Assembly (NCBI GenBank): GCA_003427395.1
Contig: BFEA01000375.1
Location: 776,383 to 840,382, forward strand
Direction: 5' to 3'
Length of the DNA: 64,000 bases
Source of the DNA: Chara braunii
Lineage: Eukaryota > Streptophyta > Charophyceae > Charales > Characeae
In this document: one piece after another, positions 19,911-31,320 of the stretch
Layout of the letters: the number at the start of each line of letters is the position of its first letter
Numbering within the stretch: position 1 is the first letter of the stretch
Translations under genes and position numbers: made by a program
The notes under the pieces: model-generated
The model's input: only the letters and a program-made list of their open reading frames with translations
Told to the model about the DNA's origin: nothing
Databases searched by the model: none

Positions 19911-22900
19911 TGTCGAGCGCATCGGTCCGGCACCGCACAAGGCAGCGCGGGACCCTCCCGGCCGCGTCACGCAGGAGTTGGTTTTAAATCCTTCGTCGCG
20001 AATATATACATGGAGCTTCTGCAAGCTGGTCCGGCCGAGTGCGCCAGCCATACCCCCCGCGAGCCCCTACGACAGGATAGGGCCTATGCGAGGCACGACT
20101 TACCTCCACCTTACGCCTCCCTTCAGTGGGCGTATCCCCGCCGAGCTACCAGTCCACAGTACGAAAGTTGATCAGCTGCAATCGCAGAGGTGGACCAGTC
20201 GAGGGCGTTTCTCGTTCGCTGTAGCATAGGGGGTACGCGCGGTAATACGCCTCTGTCAGACCCGCTCGCGAACCGGCATCTTGGGGGGCTAAGGTCCCAA
20301 GCGCGACTCGTCGCCGATCGACTAGGACGCATCCCACACACCACGTGCACGCCACTCTACGAACAAAAAAATAAAATACGCATACACACACATACATAAA
20401 ACGACACAAAATGACACAAAACAAAACAACACGACAACACTCCTAGTCCCTTCAGTAGCCATCCCATAACTTTCCGATGCAGAAATCGGATAGGCGTCAC
20501 AAGCGAGACTTGGTATAAAACCGCGCGGACGCAGGACTAATTCATACTGATTCGCAATGCAAGCGTACGCAAGCAGTCGCAATGATGACGTACTATGTAG
20601 TGCCCATAATCAAGCGGTCCCTCGTGGATTCGAGTACCGCTTATGTCACACAAGTGTCAGACTCGAAGTGTGGTGAGGGTCTAGTCCCTCACGATATTGC
20701 ACGGCTGAAGGAATAGTCGTGCAGCCGCCGCGAGACCTCTGGCCTTTGGTCTGAGCGTCTCGGTAGGCAAGGCAAAAAGGCTCTGCACGGGGTCAGATTC
20801 CTTCCCTGCAGAGTCTAAGGCTTGGGATGTCCTGGACAAGGACCTGGAATCCCGGCCCAGGACCAACGTCCGACTATAAAAATCTCTAAAAAGCAAAGGA
20901 TAAAAGAGGATCTTCATTTTCTCTCAAACTCATAATTTGTTTAACCCTTAAGCGGGGTCCCAGTAGGACGCACGAAACACTCGAGACATATGTATACACA
21001 TATATAGAGAGGGTTATTAATATAGGACGATCATTTCTCACAGTCACAGTGAGACTCCTCTCAGCCATATATATATGTATGTGAGCGCAGGCAGTCAAAA
21101 TCCAAAGTCTGAATCACCAAGCATACCTGCAATCACATCAAAGATCCAACAAAAGTCTGCGCGCTACACGGGGTCAACTTCAACCATTCTCTATGCTCAT
21201 ACCCCTTGCTTTAGCCATATACACCTCACTCTTGTGCAACTCCCCAAAATAAATACTCAGTACTTTTGTTAAATGACCATTCAATAAAGTCCGGGTGAAA
21301 ACACAATAAAACAATTCAAACCACAGGGCTAAAACCTTTAGGTTGAGTGGCAAGAGTGGATTGGAGTTGAATCGTAAACCGACAAATCAGCAACCGACCT
21401 GTTATCAGTGATAACATTAGATGATCCTTATAGGACCAAGCTGAATCTAGCTCAAATCCTGAATTGATCCATCAAGAGGCCCTATAACACAAGGCATACC
21501 AATCCCCAAACTAAAATCATAAGTGTATCGATAATACAACTTCATAACATATTCTCACTCAAAATCTCCCTATAAGCTAAGCCTAAGTCTACCTCTAAGC
21601 AAGTGTCTAAGCAAAGGTAGACCAGTTGCAGAATCTCCCCTATTCAGGGGGGATCGCCAGAATCACCACCTGTCAAAATATAACCTGTCTCCTTTAAATT
21701 AAGAAAATTTCGGCAGCGTTTCCCACAGGAGAAGTGTCTTTCCAGAATTTATATAAGTCTTAATATGAAAGCAGAAATAAGCTTTAACTCTGAAAAGTCA
21801 AATTGTGTCTAACTCCCGGAATTAGTAAAAATTTGGGCAGCACTCCCTTTAGAAAGGGAGACTCCCCAGATTTATACTAAGATAGATATGAACTCAAAAG
21901 ACAACTTGAGTTCAACTTAGGCAAGATTTAACGAACTCCTTAGTTTTGCAAAAATTTCAGCAGCACTCCCTTTAAAAAAGTGTTTTTTCAGAATTTATAC
22001 AAGGCTAAGTCCAAAATTTGAAGTAACTTTAACTTCTCAAAGTCCAATTTTGTCCAACTCCCCGAATTAGTAAAAATTTGGGCAACACTCCCTTTAGAAA
22101 GGGAGACTTCCCAAATTTTTACTAGGTCAGATATAAAGAAAAGACAAGTTGAACTTTGACAAGTCAAAAACTGACTAACTCCTTGGGTTTGTAGAAATTC
22201 CGACAGCGCTTCCCGTAGAGAAAGCAGTTTGCCAAAATTTATACAAAGCCAAGTATAAGAAAAGATCCCAGAAAATGCAAGAATTGACCTAAGTAAAAAA
22301 AAGTTATCACAGAAAATGTAGGAATTGAAACAAACTCCTATCGCTCTAGCACGTGACGAGCAACTAAAGCAACTAACTATCAAACTGAAACTCAGACCAA
22401 GTAGTAACCTCATTCAGCCACATGTAGGTCAAACCATACAGGTAAGTACTCTCACCATCCCAAGCTCATCTGGACAAACAATAGTTCATGATCTTTCAGT
22501 AATTTTGACCCTCTTATACTCAACTTACATAAGGCATAAGTCAAGCCACCCAAACTTATGGAATGTGCTTAACCTAGCCAAAGAGTATACACAAAACAGA
22601 GGGCACAACTACTTCTCTCTTCTTTGGGCATATGACTAGACCATTCTAGTCGCCCTGAACTGTTTAAGATATCCCAGTTATATATAATTGTCTGCATTTA
22701 GTCTTCTAAGGCTGCATAGGGCTGAACTGACTTAAGCTCTGCATGCCCCAACTTACCATCAGTTATATTCTTATTTATACTCTCTTCAGGTTGTGATAAG
22801 CTATAGTCAGACCACCTAAACTTATAGAACAGTCTGACTAATATGTTCTTAAATAAAATAGTAATAGACTATTACCAAGTTATAGCCTTCGGGGTCCAAC

Positions 22901-23996
22901 ATGTGTGAGGCTTTGAGTCAGACCACCTGAACTTACAGAACATTCTGGCTCTCTGTCTGGTTCGTTTCTCTCTGACTCAATCTGTGTGTGGCATTGGGTT
23001 AGATCACCTGAACTTACAGAACGATCTGCCCTCTGTCAGGTTCATTCTCTCAGAATAAAAGCACGAAGAGGCTAAGCCACCTAAACTTATAGAACAGCTT
23101 AGACCTCCTCGTTCAGAACTAAATAAACAGGGGAAGACCCAAAATAAACAAGGCGACCAAGGCACCTGAACTTACAGAATGCACTTGGTCCCTGAAAAGT
23201 CATCCACAGTCAGCCCTCCCAAGTCGGAGCAGTCAGGCCACCTAAACTTATAGAATAGCCAGACCCTCCATGCAAAACCACAGCACTGGGTCTCCCCAAA
23301 CTTATGGGGACTTCCCAACCTCCAGAGCAATCAGACCCTCTAAACTTATAGAAGGGTCTGATGCTCCACTCAAACCAAAATAAACATAGCACCGAGTCTC
23401 CCCAAACTTATGGGGACTTCCCAGCCTTGATGACTCAGTCAAACCCTCAATGAAGACAATCCTCCATCCTGCCTTTCCCAGATGCAATTCCTTTTAACAA
23501 TCAGCTTTCACACAATCAATAAAGCTGAAACTGAGATTAAACAGACATTCCTTTTACTTAATCTAATTCAGTGTCCTAAAAGCCAAACAAAGGTCAAAGT
23601 AAGGCTACACACCATATACTCAGTCAAAATGCAATGGGTAGTACAGATAGAGGTTATAACTAGGTTTATAGAGGGAGATGAAAAGTTACCTCTTAGTTCC
23701 CTGCCTCCAGAACTCCTCCTGAGTTTCGGCAGAGCTCCCGCAATCGGTGGGTTGATTCCCCACAGAGTCTTACTGCGGTCCTACGGGTTGCAATCCCGCC
23801 TGCCGCCTTCCTCTCGTTACCAGGACTAGACTGAGATTAAGAAGGGCAGAAGGTAAGGAGTCTCAGACGCTCGAGATACAAGAGGGGGACAACTCAACTC
23901 TTAGGAGAGGGCCTTGATACCTTCACTTGCCTGAGGGCCCCGCAATGGGGGCCAAGTAAAACCGCTTGGTCCCCTTCCAGTCAACCGCAGCCCCGG
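19911..23996 (-). mobile_element. 3' part of the 5' LTR of element M
   Basis: Read on the minus strand the segment ends GCGCTCGACA at 19,911, next to the primer-binding site. It is homologous along its length, more diverged than A's own two copies, to A's LTR from about 27,340 to 31,901. It stops at 23,996, where element A begins. The missing first ~3.5 kb is not found directly beyond A in the expected orientation. It carries the hairpin array (about 22,540-23,420) and the second AT-rich array (about 21,690-22,260). Confidence 0.82.
22540..23420 (-). repeat. hairpin array in M's LTR: conserved loop, varied stems
   Basis: About nine short inverted repeats share a loop that reads on the minus strand TTCTATAAGTTTAGGTG or TTCTGTAAGTTCAGGTG. 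Clear stems in plus-strand coordinates are 22,804-22,812/22,832-22,840 (9 bp, TAGTCAGAC), 23,001-23,005/23,023-23,027 (AGATC), 23,072-23,077/23,097-23,102 (CTAAGC), 23,155-23,161/23,184-23,190 (GACCAAG) and 23,330-23,338/23,354-23,362 (9 bp, ATCAGACCC). The copy at 22,541-22,572 pairs with one G-T wobble. Flanking sequence lets each be matched to a hairpin in A. Confidence 0.88.
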
Positions 23997-24003
23997 TGTC
24001 GGT

Positions 24004-24029
24004 GCGAATACCCTTACAAGGGTATCCGC
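24004..24029 (+). promoter_or_regulatory. inverted repeat at the LTR head
   Basis: ATACCCTT and AAGGGTAT (24,008-24,025) form a perfect 8-bp stem around two bases, extended outwards by GCG/CGC with one mismatch. The same structure lies at the head of the other LTRs: 43,702-43,719, 54,026-54,043, and 12,716-12,733 on the minus strand. Position next to the LTR end suggests an integrase or regulatory recognition site. That role is inferred. Confidence 0.75.
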
Positions 24030-27000
24030 CCTGGGTTTTGCAAGTGACAGAAAGACTCGGTTAACCTGGATTTTGAGTGCCCGTGCGGAAAAATGCGAGG
24101 GTCGTCAGCGCGCGGGCAAAGGTCTGCCTTGTCCTGGTAGGTGGTATGTGGGTGCGCAATTTTAAGGCGCGTGTGATTTTTTTGATTGAGTGGGCGGCCG
24201 GGGTAGCTGGCCGACCTGTGCTAGGCCACGAGATTAGTTAAGGGACGAAAGTCCGTTTTTTGTCGGCGAGCGCAATCGACGGTAGGATTGGTGTATCGGT
24301 AGGCACATGGGATGGCCACGGCACGGGGCTGTGGCCCGGTGTGGGCACCTAGGGGCCGTGGGTACAAATGTGGGTTGAAAAAGGGTGGTCAAGGCGGTGT
24401 TTTGGCCAGGGGCACCGCGAGGTACCGTTTGTATGGGAGGCCGCGCCGGCTGATGCCAAGCTTGGGCTTAGCCCTATCGGTTACGGCGTTGGACTATTGC
24501 GGCAGAGGTACGGGGGAACGAGGCCAGTGGACAACGGTGCGGGAGCGGCGAAAGGCTTGAGGGGTTGATGGGCCGTGGGACTATCCCCCTCGCCTTTTAC
24601 AGTTATGGCGGCTGCGGTTCCCGCCCGATTGCCGCACGTTTGCGAGGGTGTATATGTATAATTTTATTTATTTCGAATTTTTGTTACTACTATTTGTCCT
24701 CACACCCGTATGAGGGCACAAAACCGTGGTGGGTATGCCCATGAAATAAGCCGACGCTCGGACCCAGATGAGGGAACTTGGTGGGCAAGGAGTGCATCCC
24801 GAACTGCCTGGGGGGCGCTTGCCTCCGCGGCACAGGCTGTGTCCGTCGGGACACCGTTAGAAGTTGAAACGTCACAGAAGGGGTTGGCATGGCCCATGTG
24901 TAAGGGTGGCACGCGCGAACCGAAGGTAGCGGGGGCGGACCCGAGCGTTGCCGCTACCACGGTTTGCAGCGCGCGTTGGGCCTGCACGCCTGAGTCCTGT
25001 AAAAAGGGGAGGCTCAGTCTTGTTAGGTGGGTTGCGCCTGAGCCTTCTGGCCAAGTGGTGGTTGAGGTCGTGGTTGAACCGGCCTCGGAATAAGGCCAGA
25101 TCCTCAGGAAAAGCGGGAAGAGGCCAGATCCTCAGTGGACGACCGGACCTTCCGAGGATTGGCGCGATGTGCCAATGAGGCAAGGGTAAAAACTGGGGGT
25201 GGGGCCGGAGTGCTCGATGCAGGGTAAAGGACGTACGGCGCGCCGAACCTGTCCTCAGAGGGAGGCCAAGTCCGCGCGGAGAACTTGCCAAGGCACGTTG
25301 GGGGCTGCTGCCAGCGGAAGACCCCCCCTGAAGGAAGATCTGCGCAAGGAGCATTCATGAAGGTCCGGGGATGAACCCGGGCGCAACTTGAGGTAGGGGT
25401 GTGTCAAGGAAATAAAGAAGGGGGCCGTGGAGATTTTTCCCCAGGCTGACGTCACGTGAGGCGGCTGCTAAAACTAAAACGATACTGAGGAGATTCGCAG
25501 AGCCCCTGGGTAGGGATAGTACGCACAAACCTCGAAAGGTGGCTAGGTCCGTGCGCAGTCCAACAAGATGAAGTGGCGCTAGGGCTGTCCGGATTCCGAG
25601 GGGCCGTCGCACTCCGCTGCAAGAGAGTCCGTCAGGGCATTCGCCCGAATTTGGAGTAAGGCAGGAAAGATCGGCGGGTCGTGAGCGTGGTGGCAACTAT
25701 AAGTTGATGTGCGGTCGGTGCCCCGCGGCTGTTGACTTCCTTTTTCGAGCGCCTCTTCTTTTTGATGCGGTATGTCTCGGCGCACTGGCGAGACGGCGCT
25801 GTGGAAGGACGAAGTGGGTTGGTGAATGAACGGGGGCGTGGGGTAGAGCCGGGTGCATGCAGGCGTAAAAGATTGGAGATGGCAGAGAGCTGGGCTGGGC
25901 GTAGCATGGAGTAGGGAGCTCGCTCAGTTCTTGGCTGTTTTGGGCGGGGAAAGATGCATTTTGGGGGTTCTCGATAGTTGCGAATCCAATGGAGGGGTTA
26001 CATTTGGTGGTGGAGTAGTATATTTAGTGCTGGTAGAGAAAAAGATCGCGCGGTGGTCGGAGACGGCGACGGGAGAAGAAGCGAAAAGAGATAAAAGTTG
26101 GCCACCAGGCTTTTCCCAGACCGTTCTTGATGAGTAAAGACTCTCGATAGGGGATCTTGGGCACTGCGATCTCAATGATGAGCTCGGACTTCGTTGAAGG
26201 GATGTAAATTCGGTGCTGTAGCAGGCATGGGCTGCGCTCGGGAAGGGCTAATTTGGGATGGCCAATGTATATACCCACATTTTGTGGAAGATTCGTTCGA
26301 GTTCTGCTCGTTCTGCCGGTGGAAAAAGGAAGGAGCACCGTGCAGAGTTGTTGGGGATCTGGTATGGCTGCGTGAAGGGCTAAGTTTCTCGATTCGAATT
26401 CGGACGAAAGCGAGCCGGGGAAGGGACCGGGAGAAGGAGAGTAAGTACCTGGATGACCTCTTGGAGAAGATTCATTTGACTTTGCCCATTGGATCAACGG
26501 AGTAGCGTAAGGCCAGCCACGGGGCTGGAGACTTACCTGTCGGCAGGCACGTTGTTTATCTCGACGTTGGAACTGACCCGCAGCTTCGGCCGCGTAAGGA
26601 GGAGCAGCAACGAGATTGAGGACACAGGCTCTGGCGGTGCATCGCACCAGCCGGCAATGGAAGTACGGTGTCGGGATGCCGTCAGGTGAAGTAAGTAGGT
26701 CGGAGGGTTTACCTGTTAGCCGTGGTCGCCACCGCTCGTAGCGAGGTAGCAAGCGAGCAAGGAGACAAAGGGGGGGCGGGGTTGAAGGCCTACCAGTTGG
26801 TTGGACTCTACTACTGTATGAGGAGGTGGGGTCCCGTTGTTGAGTGCTGCTGCCATGGGATCGAAAAGCCGCAGGTTGCCACCAGCCGCTATGGTCTTCG
26901 AAGTTGCATTACCCCCTTGCTGTCCATGCTAACTCAACTAGCCGCTACAGCGGCTGCTGCGCTCGCTGTGGACAACCGTTGTTGTGTGAGGAGGAGCTTG

Positions 27001-27899
27001 CTGTGGTGCTGAGCCCTGCTGTGGGTTGTGGCTGTTGCGTTACGGGCCGGTACGACCATGCAGGCTGGCGGTCGTTTAACAGCAGCAGTCTGCTGGTGTC
27101 GGTATTGGTGGCTGTGTGGTTTGCCGCTGAGCTTTGCCTTTGAGGAGCTTGTTGACACGAAGTGGTGCTGCTGCTTATCGCAGTTCATGCCGAACGATTG
27201 CAGGAGTCTACTAGCACTAACGTTGCAGGCTGCTTTGCGACTTGCTGGGCTGCTGCAGCATGATGGAGGAGTGGTTGAAAGAGGGGTTATTGTCGTCACT
27301 TGGAAACTCGTCAGAGGAACTGAACTCGGCAGTTGACTTCGAGTTGACCAAAGTGTTGTAGTCACTTGGCCACTATTGCGGGGCCCTCAGGCGCTGAAGG
27401 ATTGAAGGCCCTCTCACGCGAGTCCGAGTGCAACTCTCTTGAATCTGAGAGCCTCAAATTTATCTCTTCCTGCCCTTCTTACTCTAAGTCTAGTCTATTT
27501 GGTTCTGAGAAGAAGGCGGCAGGCGGGCGTGTGGCCCGTAATCCGCGCAAAGGCCTCTGTGGGAGGTTCGCCCCACCGATTGCGGGAGCTCTGCTGGGAC
27601 TTAGGCGGAGTCCTGGAGGCAGGGAACTGAGTGGTAATTCCCTGACTCCCTCTATAAACCTAACTATAACCCCTACTTGTACATCTCTCTATGTTTGACT
27701 GAGTGAATTGTGTGGATCCTATACTTGGTTTTGAGTTTGAGTTTCAGGACATAAGTCAGAATGAAGTAAAGGAATGTATGGACAGATACCAGTTTCAGTT
27801 TGTTGACTGCCTGAAAGCATATGGTGAATGGAATGGGTTGCATCCGGGGGAAGATTGGGAGGGAGGCAGTATTGTGTGCAGATTCACTGGGTCACTAAG

Positions 27900-28805
27900 G
27901 CTGGGAGGTCCCCTTAAGTTTGGGGAAGCCCAGCGCTTTGTTTATTTTTGGGTTGCTTGGAGCCTCCGGCCGCTCTATAAGTTTAGGTAGCCTGAAGCTC
28001 TTGAGGCAGGGATGTATTGCATGGAGGGTCAGGACGCTCTATAAGTTTAGGTGTCCTAGCTGCTCTGACTTGTGAGGGTTTGACTATGGGTGATTTTCAG
28101 GGACCCAAGGCGCTCTATAAGTTTAGGTACCTTGGGTTGCCTCGCTTTATTCGGGGTTCTCTCAGTTTCTTTGGTTCTCAACGAGGAGGTCTGGACCGCT
28201 CCTTAAGTTTAGGTGGTCCAGCCCTTCTCCTGTTTTGTTCTGAGGGAATAATTTTGGCAGGGGACAGGCCGCTCTATAAGTTTAGGTAGCCTGACCCATT
28301 GCCTCGCACAAATTGGATCAGAGAGAAACGAACCTGGCTGAGGATCAGACCGCTCTATAAGTTTAGGTGGTCTGACCCAATGCCTTGCACATGTTGGAAC
28401 CCAATGAATATAATCTGGCTATATTGCATTACTATGCTATTATGAACAGGCTGGTCAGACCGCTCTATAAGTTTAGGTAGCCTGAGTATAGCTTATCACA
28501 ACTGAAGAGAGTATAACTAAGAGATATAACTGAAGGTAAGCTTGGGCGGGCTGGACAGTGTTGTAAGTTGAGCGGCTCAGCCTTATGCCCCTTTTGAAGA
28601 TTAAGTTCAGAGAGGTATATATAATTTGGCTATTTAAACAGTTCAGGGCGACTAGAGTGGTCTAGTCATACGCCCAAAGAAGAGAGAAGTAGTTGTGTCA
28701 TCTGTTTGTGTATACCTGGCTAAGTCAGAACGCTCTATAAGTTTAGGTATTCTGACTTTGGGCCTGGCTAAGTTGGGCGCGCTATGAAAGTTTAGGTGCC
28801 CTGAC
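27900..28805 (+). repeat. hairpin array in A's 5' LTR: conserved loop, varied stems
   Basis: About ten inverted repeats share the loop CGCTCTATAAGTTTAGGTA or a close variant. Stems: 28,031-35/28,053-57 (AGGAC); 28,103-110/28,130-137 (ACCCAAGG); 28,191-197/28,215-221 (CTGGACC); 28,265-269/28,289-293 (CAGGC); 28,345-351/28,369-375 (TCAGACC); 28,455-460/28,480-485 (one mismatch here, perfect in the 3' copy); 28,724-730/28,750-756 (GTCAGAA); 28,775-778/28,798-801 (GGGC). The outermost (27,900-27,934) has a second inner stem. A related nested hairpin without this loop lies at 28,646-28,675. Stems differ from one another while loops do not. Confidence 0.92.
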
Positions 28806-29029
28806 CTATGCCTTATGTAAGTTGGGTATGAAGGGATAACTCACAGAGGAAGCATGAATTATGAGTTTCTAAAGGAACTTGGGGTTGGCGAGAGTACCTA
28901 CCTTTGTAGTTTGGCCTGCATGTGGCTGAGTGAGATTACTACATGGTCTAGGTTTCAGGTGGACAGGTAGTTGCATGTGGCTGAGTTGACTTTATTTTAC
29001 TTAGATCGATTCTTGCATTTTCAGAGGCT

Positions 29030-29600
29030 TGCATTATATTTGAACTTGTATAAATTTTGGTAAGCTACTTTCTCTACGGGAAGCACTGCCGAAATTTCTA
29101 CAGATTCAAAGAGTTAGATAAATCTTGACTTGTCAAAGTCCAACTTGTCTTTTCGTTATATCTGACTTAGTAAAAATCTGGGAAGCCTCCTTTTCTAAAG
29201 GGAGTGCTGCCCAATTTTTTATAAATTCAGGAAGTTAGACAAAATTTGGGCCTTGAGAAGTCAAAGTTAGTCTCAGGTTTCAAACTTAGCTTTGCATAAA
29301 TTTTGGGAGAGCACTTTTCTAGGGGGAGTGCTACCGAAATTTCTGCAGAGACTAAGGAGTTAGTGAAATTTTGTCTAAGTTGAACTCAAGGTTGGGGGCT
29401 GAGTTCAAATTCGACTTGGTATAAATCCGGGAAATCCCCAATTCCGAAGGGGGCGCTGCCCAAATTTCTACCAATTCAGAGAGTTAGACAAAATTTGACT
29501 TTCAAAAGTCATAGGTTACTCCGGCTTTTGATATTTGGGCTTGTATAAATTCTGGAAAGGCACTCCTCCTATGGGAAGCGCTGCCGAAATTTTCTTGAAC
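29030..29600 (+). repeat. AT-rich tandem array, about 120-bp units with inverted arms
   Basis: Five units each begin with TATAAATTTTGG or a variant (TAAAAATCTGGG, TATAAATCCGGG), continue with a 25-30-base GC-richer middle such as CTACGGGAAGCACTG, and close with CCGAAATTT or CCCAAATTT, complementary to the opening. Each unit ends GGAGTTAGACAAAATTTGACTT. In the third unit an inner AGCACT/AGTGCT pair adds a second stem. Similar units occur in the 3' LTR (about 48,815-49,380) and in M (about 21,690-22,260, minus strand). Confidence 0.8.
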
Positions 29601-31304
29601 TAGAGGAGTGAGATTATATTTTGATAGGTGGCGATTTTGACAATCCACCCTGAATAGGGGAGATTCTGCCATTAGTCTACCTTTTGCTTGGGCACTGGCT
29701 TAGAGGCAGGTTTGGACTTAGTTAGCAGAAAGCTTTGAGCGAGAATGTGCTATGGAGGTTATCCCCCATATGCTGATGATGTAGCTTGGGCATTTGACCT
29801 ATCTTGTGCTACAGGTCCTTAGGGGTGTCTGATTAAATATCAGGACTAGACTCAGCTTGATCCCTTGAGGATCAACTCCTATTACCACTGATAACAGGTC
29901 GGTTGCCGATTCGTCGGTCTTCGACTCAATTCCAACTCACTCTCCATACTCAACCCCCTGGTGGTTCTACTGTTTGTTAAGGGTTTCACCTGAACTTTTA
30001 TTGAATGACCATTTAACAAAGGTACTGAGTATTTAATTGACGTTGGTCGGATCGGCGGTTGGGGCTTGCATGGCTAAAGCGAAGGGGTATGAGCATAGAG
30101 ATTGGTTGGGGTTGACTCCGTGTAGTGTGTGTTTGTTGCTTGATCCTTGGTGTGATTGCAGGTATGTCCTGTGGCTCGGATTTGGATTTGGACTGCCTGC
30201 GATCCCATATACATATACATGGTTGTGAGGAGTCCCACTGTGCCTGTGAGAAGTGATCGTCGCATCTCAATTTTCTCTTTTGCATGTATGCGTGGGTATA
30301 CTCACGATGAGTGTTCGAGAGGCCTGAGAGGCCGTGTTAAAACCCGCTTGAAGGTTGAGGTTGAGGGACAGGGAAGGCCCTCCCTCCTGCCTATCTGCGT
30401 CTTGGGGCATTCTTAGTCAGACGTTGGCCCTGGGTCGGGATTCATGGTTCTTGTCCAGGACATCCCAAGCCCTAGGCCCTGCAGGGGAGGAGCCTCCCCT
30501 CCCACAGAGCCTATTTGTTTTAGCCGGTGGGACACCCCACCTGGAAGGCGAAAATATCGCGAGAGCCGAACGGCGTGTCCTTCAACTGTTCAATATCGCA
30601 AGGGGTGACCCCTCGCGATGGGTACCTTCAACCATTCAATATCGCGAGGCCGGAGCCGCGATTGCCACATACAACTAACATTGGTGGTTGGCGTAGAATT
30701 GGCCTGCGTCCGCGCCGCTTTAAGTTAGAGTCCTGCGCGCGACGCTTCGCCGCTCCAGCGCCTAAAAGGTTATGGGATCGCCGGGCTCGCGCGTAGGCGC
30801 AGCGCTTGGGATTATGGCAGGCCGCCGGCGCCACCCAAAGAGGGGAAGAATGCTCCAAGGCCACGAGCCTTTTCAAAGCCAGGGGACCTTTGTCCTATTT
30901 CCACTTCTTGGGTTTGTGCGTGTTTGTTTGCTTCTTAGAGATTTCGATGGTTGGACGTTGTAGTCCGTGGCAGCCGCCAAAGTCAAACCCCTTGACTTTC
31001 GCCCAGGCCCAGGGAGGACTCACCCCTAGGGCCGCGAGAGACGACTACTACCACAGGCTTTGGACCTGTGTACCACCCGCTCTGCACAAGGGTGCAGAAG
31101 AGGGTGTGTGGTCTTCAACCGCGCATGGCGGTTGTCCAGCGTCGAGAGACTAACCCTCAAGGCGCGTGTCAACCGGCACTTGAGTGTCGAATACGGCCCT
31201 CGAGATTAATGAGGACCGCGTGAGTATGGGTACTACATAGTACGCCATCATCGCGACTGTTTGTGTACGCTCGCATTGCGAGTCGATACGAGTTAGCCCT
31301 GCGT

Positions 31305-31320
31305 CCGCGCGGTTTTATAC
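31305..31320 (+). promoter_or_regulatory. possible LTR core promoter
   Basis: GGTTTTATACTAAG follows the GC block CCTGCGTCCGCGC. The same arrangement occurs in the 3' LTR (about 51,083-51,110) and in M (near 20,515, minus strand), where it also reads TTTTATAC. A diverged duplicate without the TATA-like word lies near 30,700. If this is the promoter, U3 is over 7 kb and R-U5 about 0.6 kb. Confidence 0.3.

Noticed and set aside
24312-25093. Short open frames repeated at 44,009-44,925
   Set aside because: These are GC-rich LTR sequence in two copies. Frames differ in length and start, with no recognisable protein.
26024-26752. 242-codon minus-strand frame in A's LTR, with a shorter counterpart at 45,755-46,345
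   Set aside because: It persists in both LTRs simply because they are copies. No domain, biased composition, and antisense to the element.
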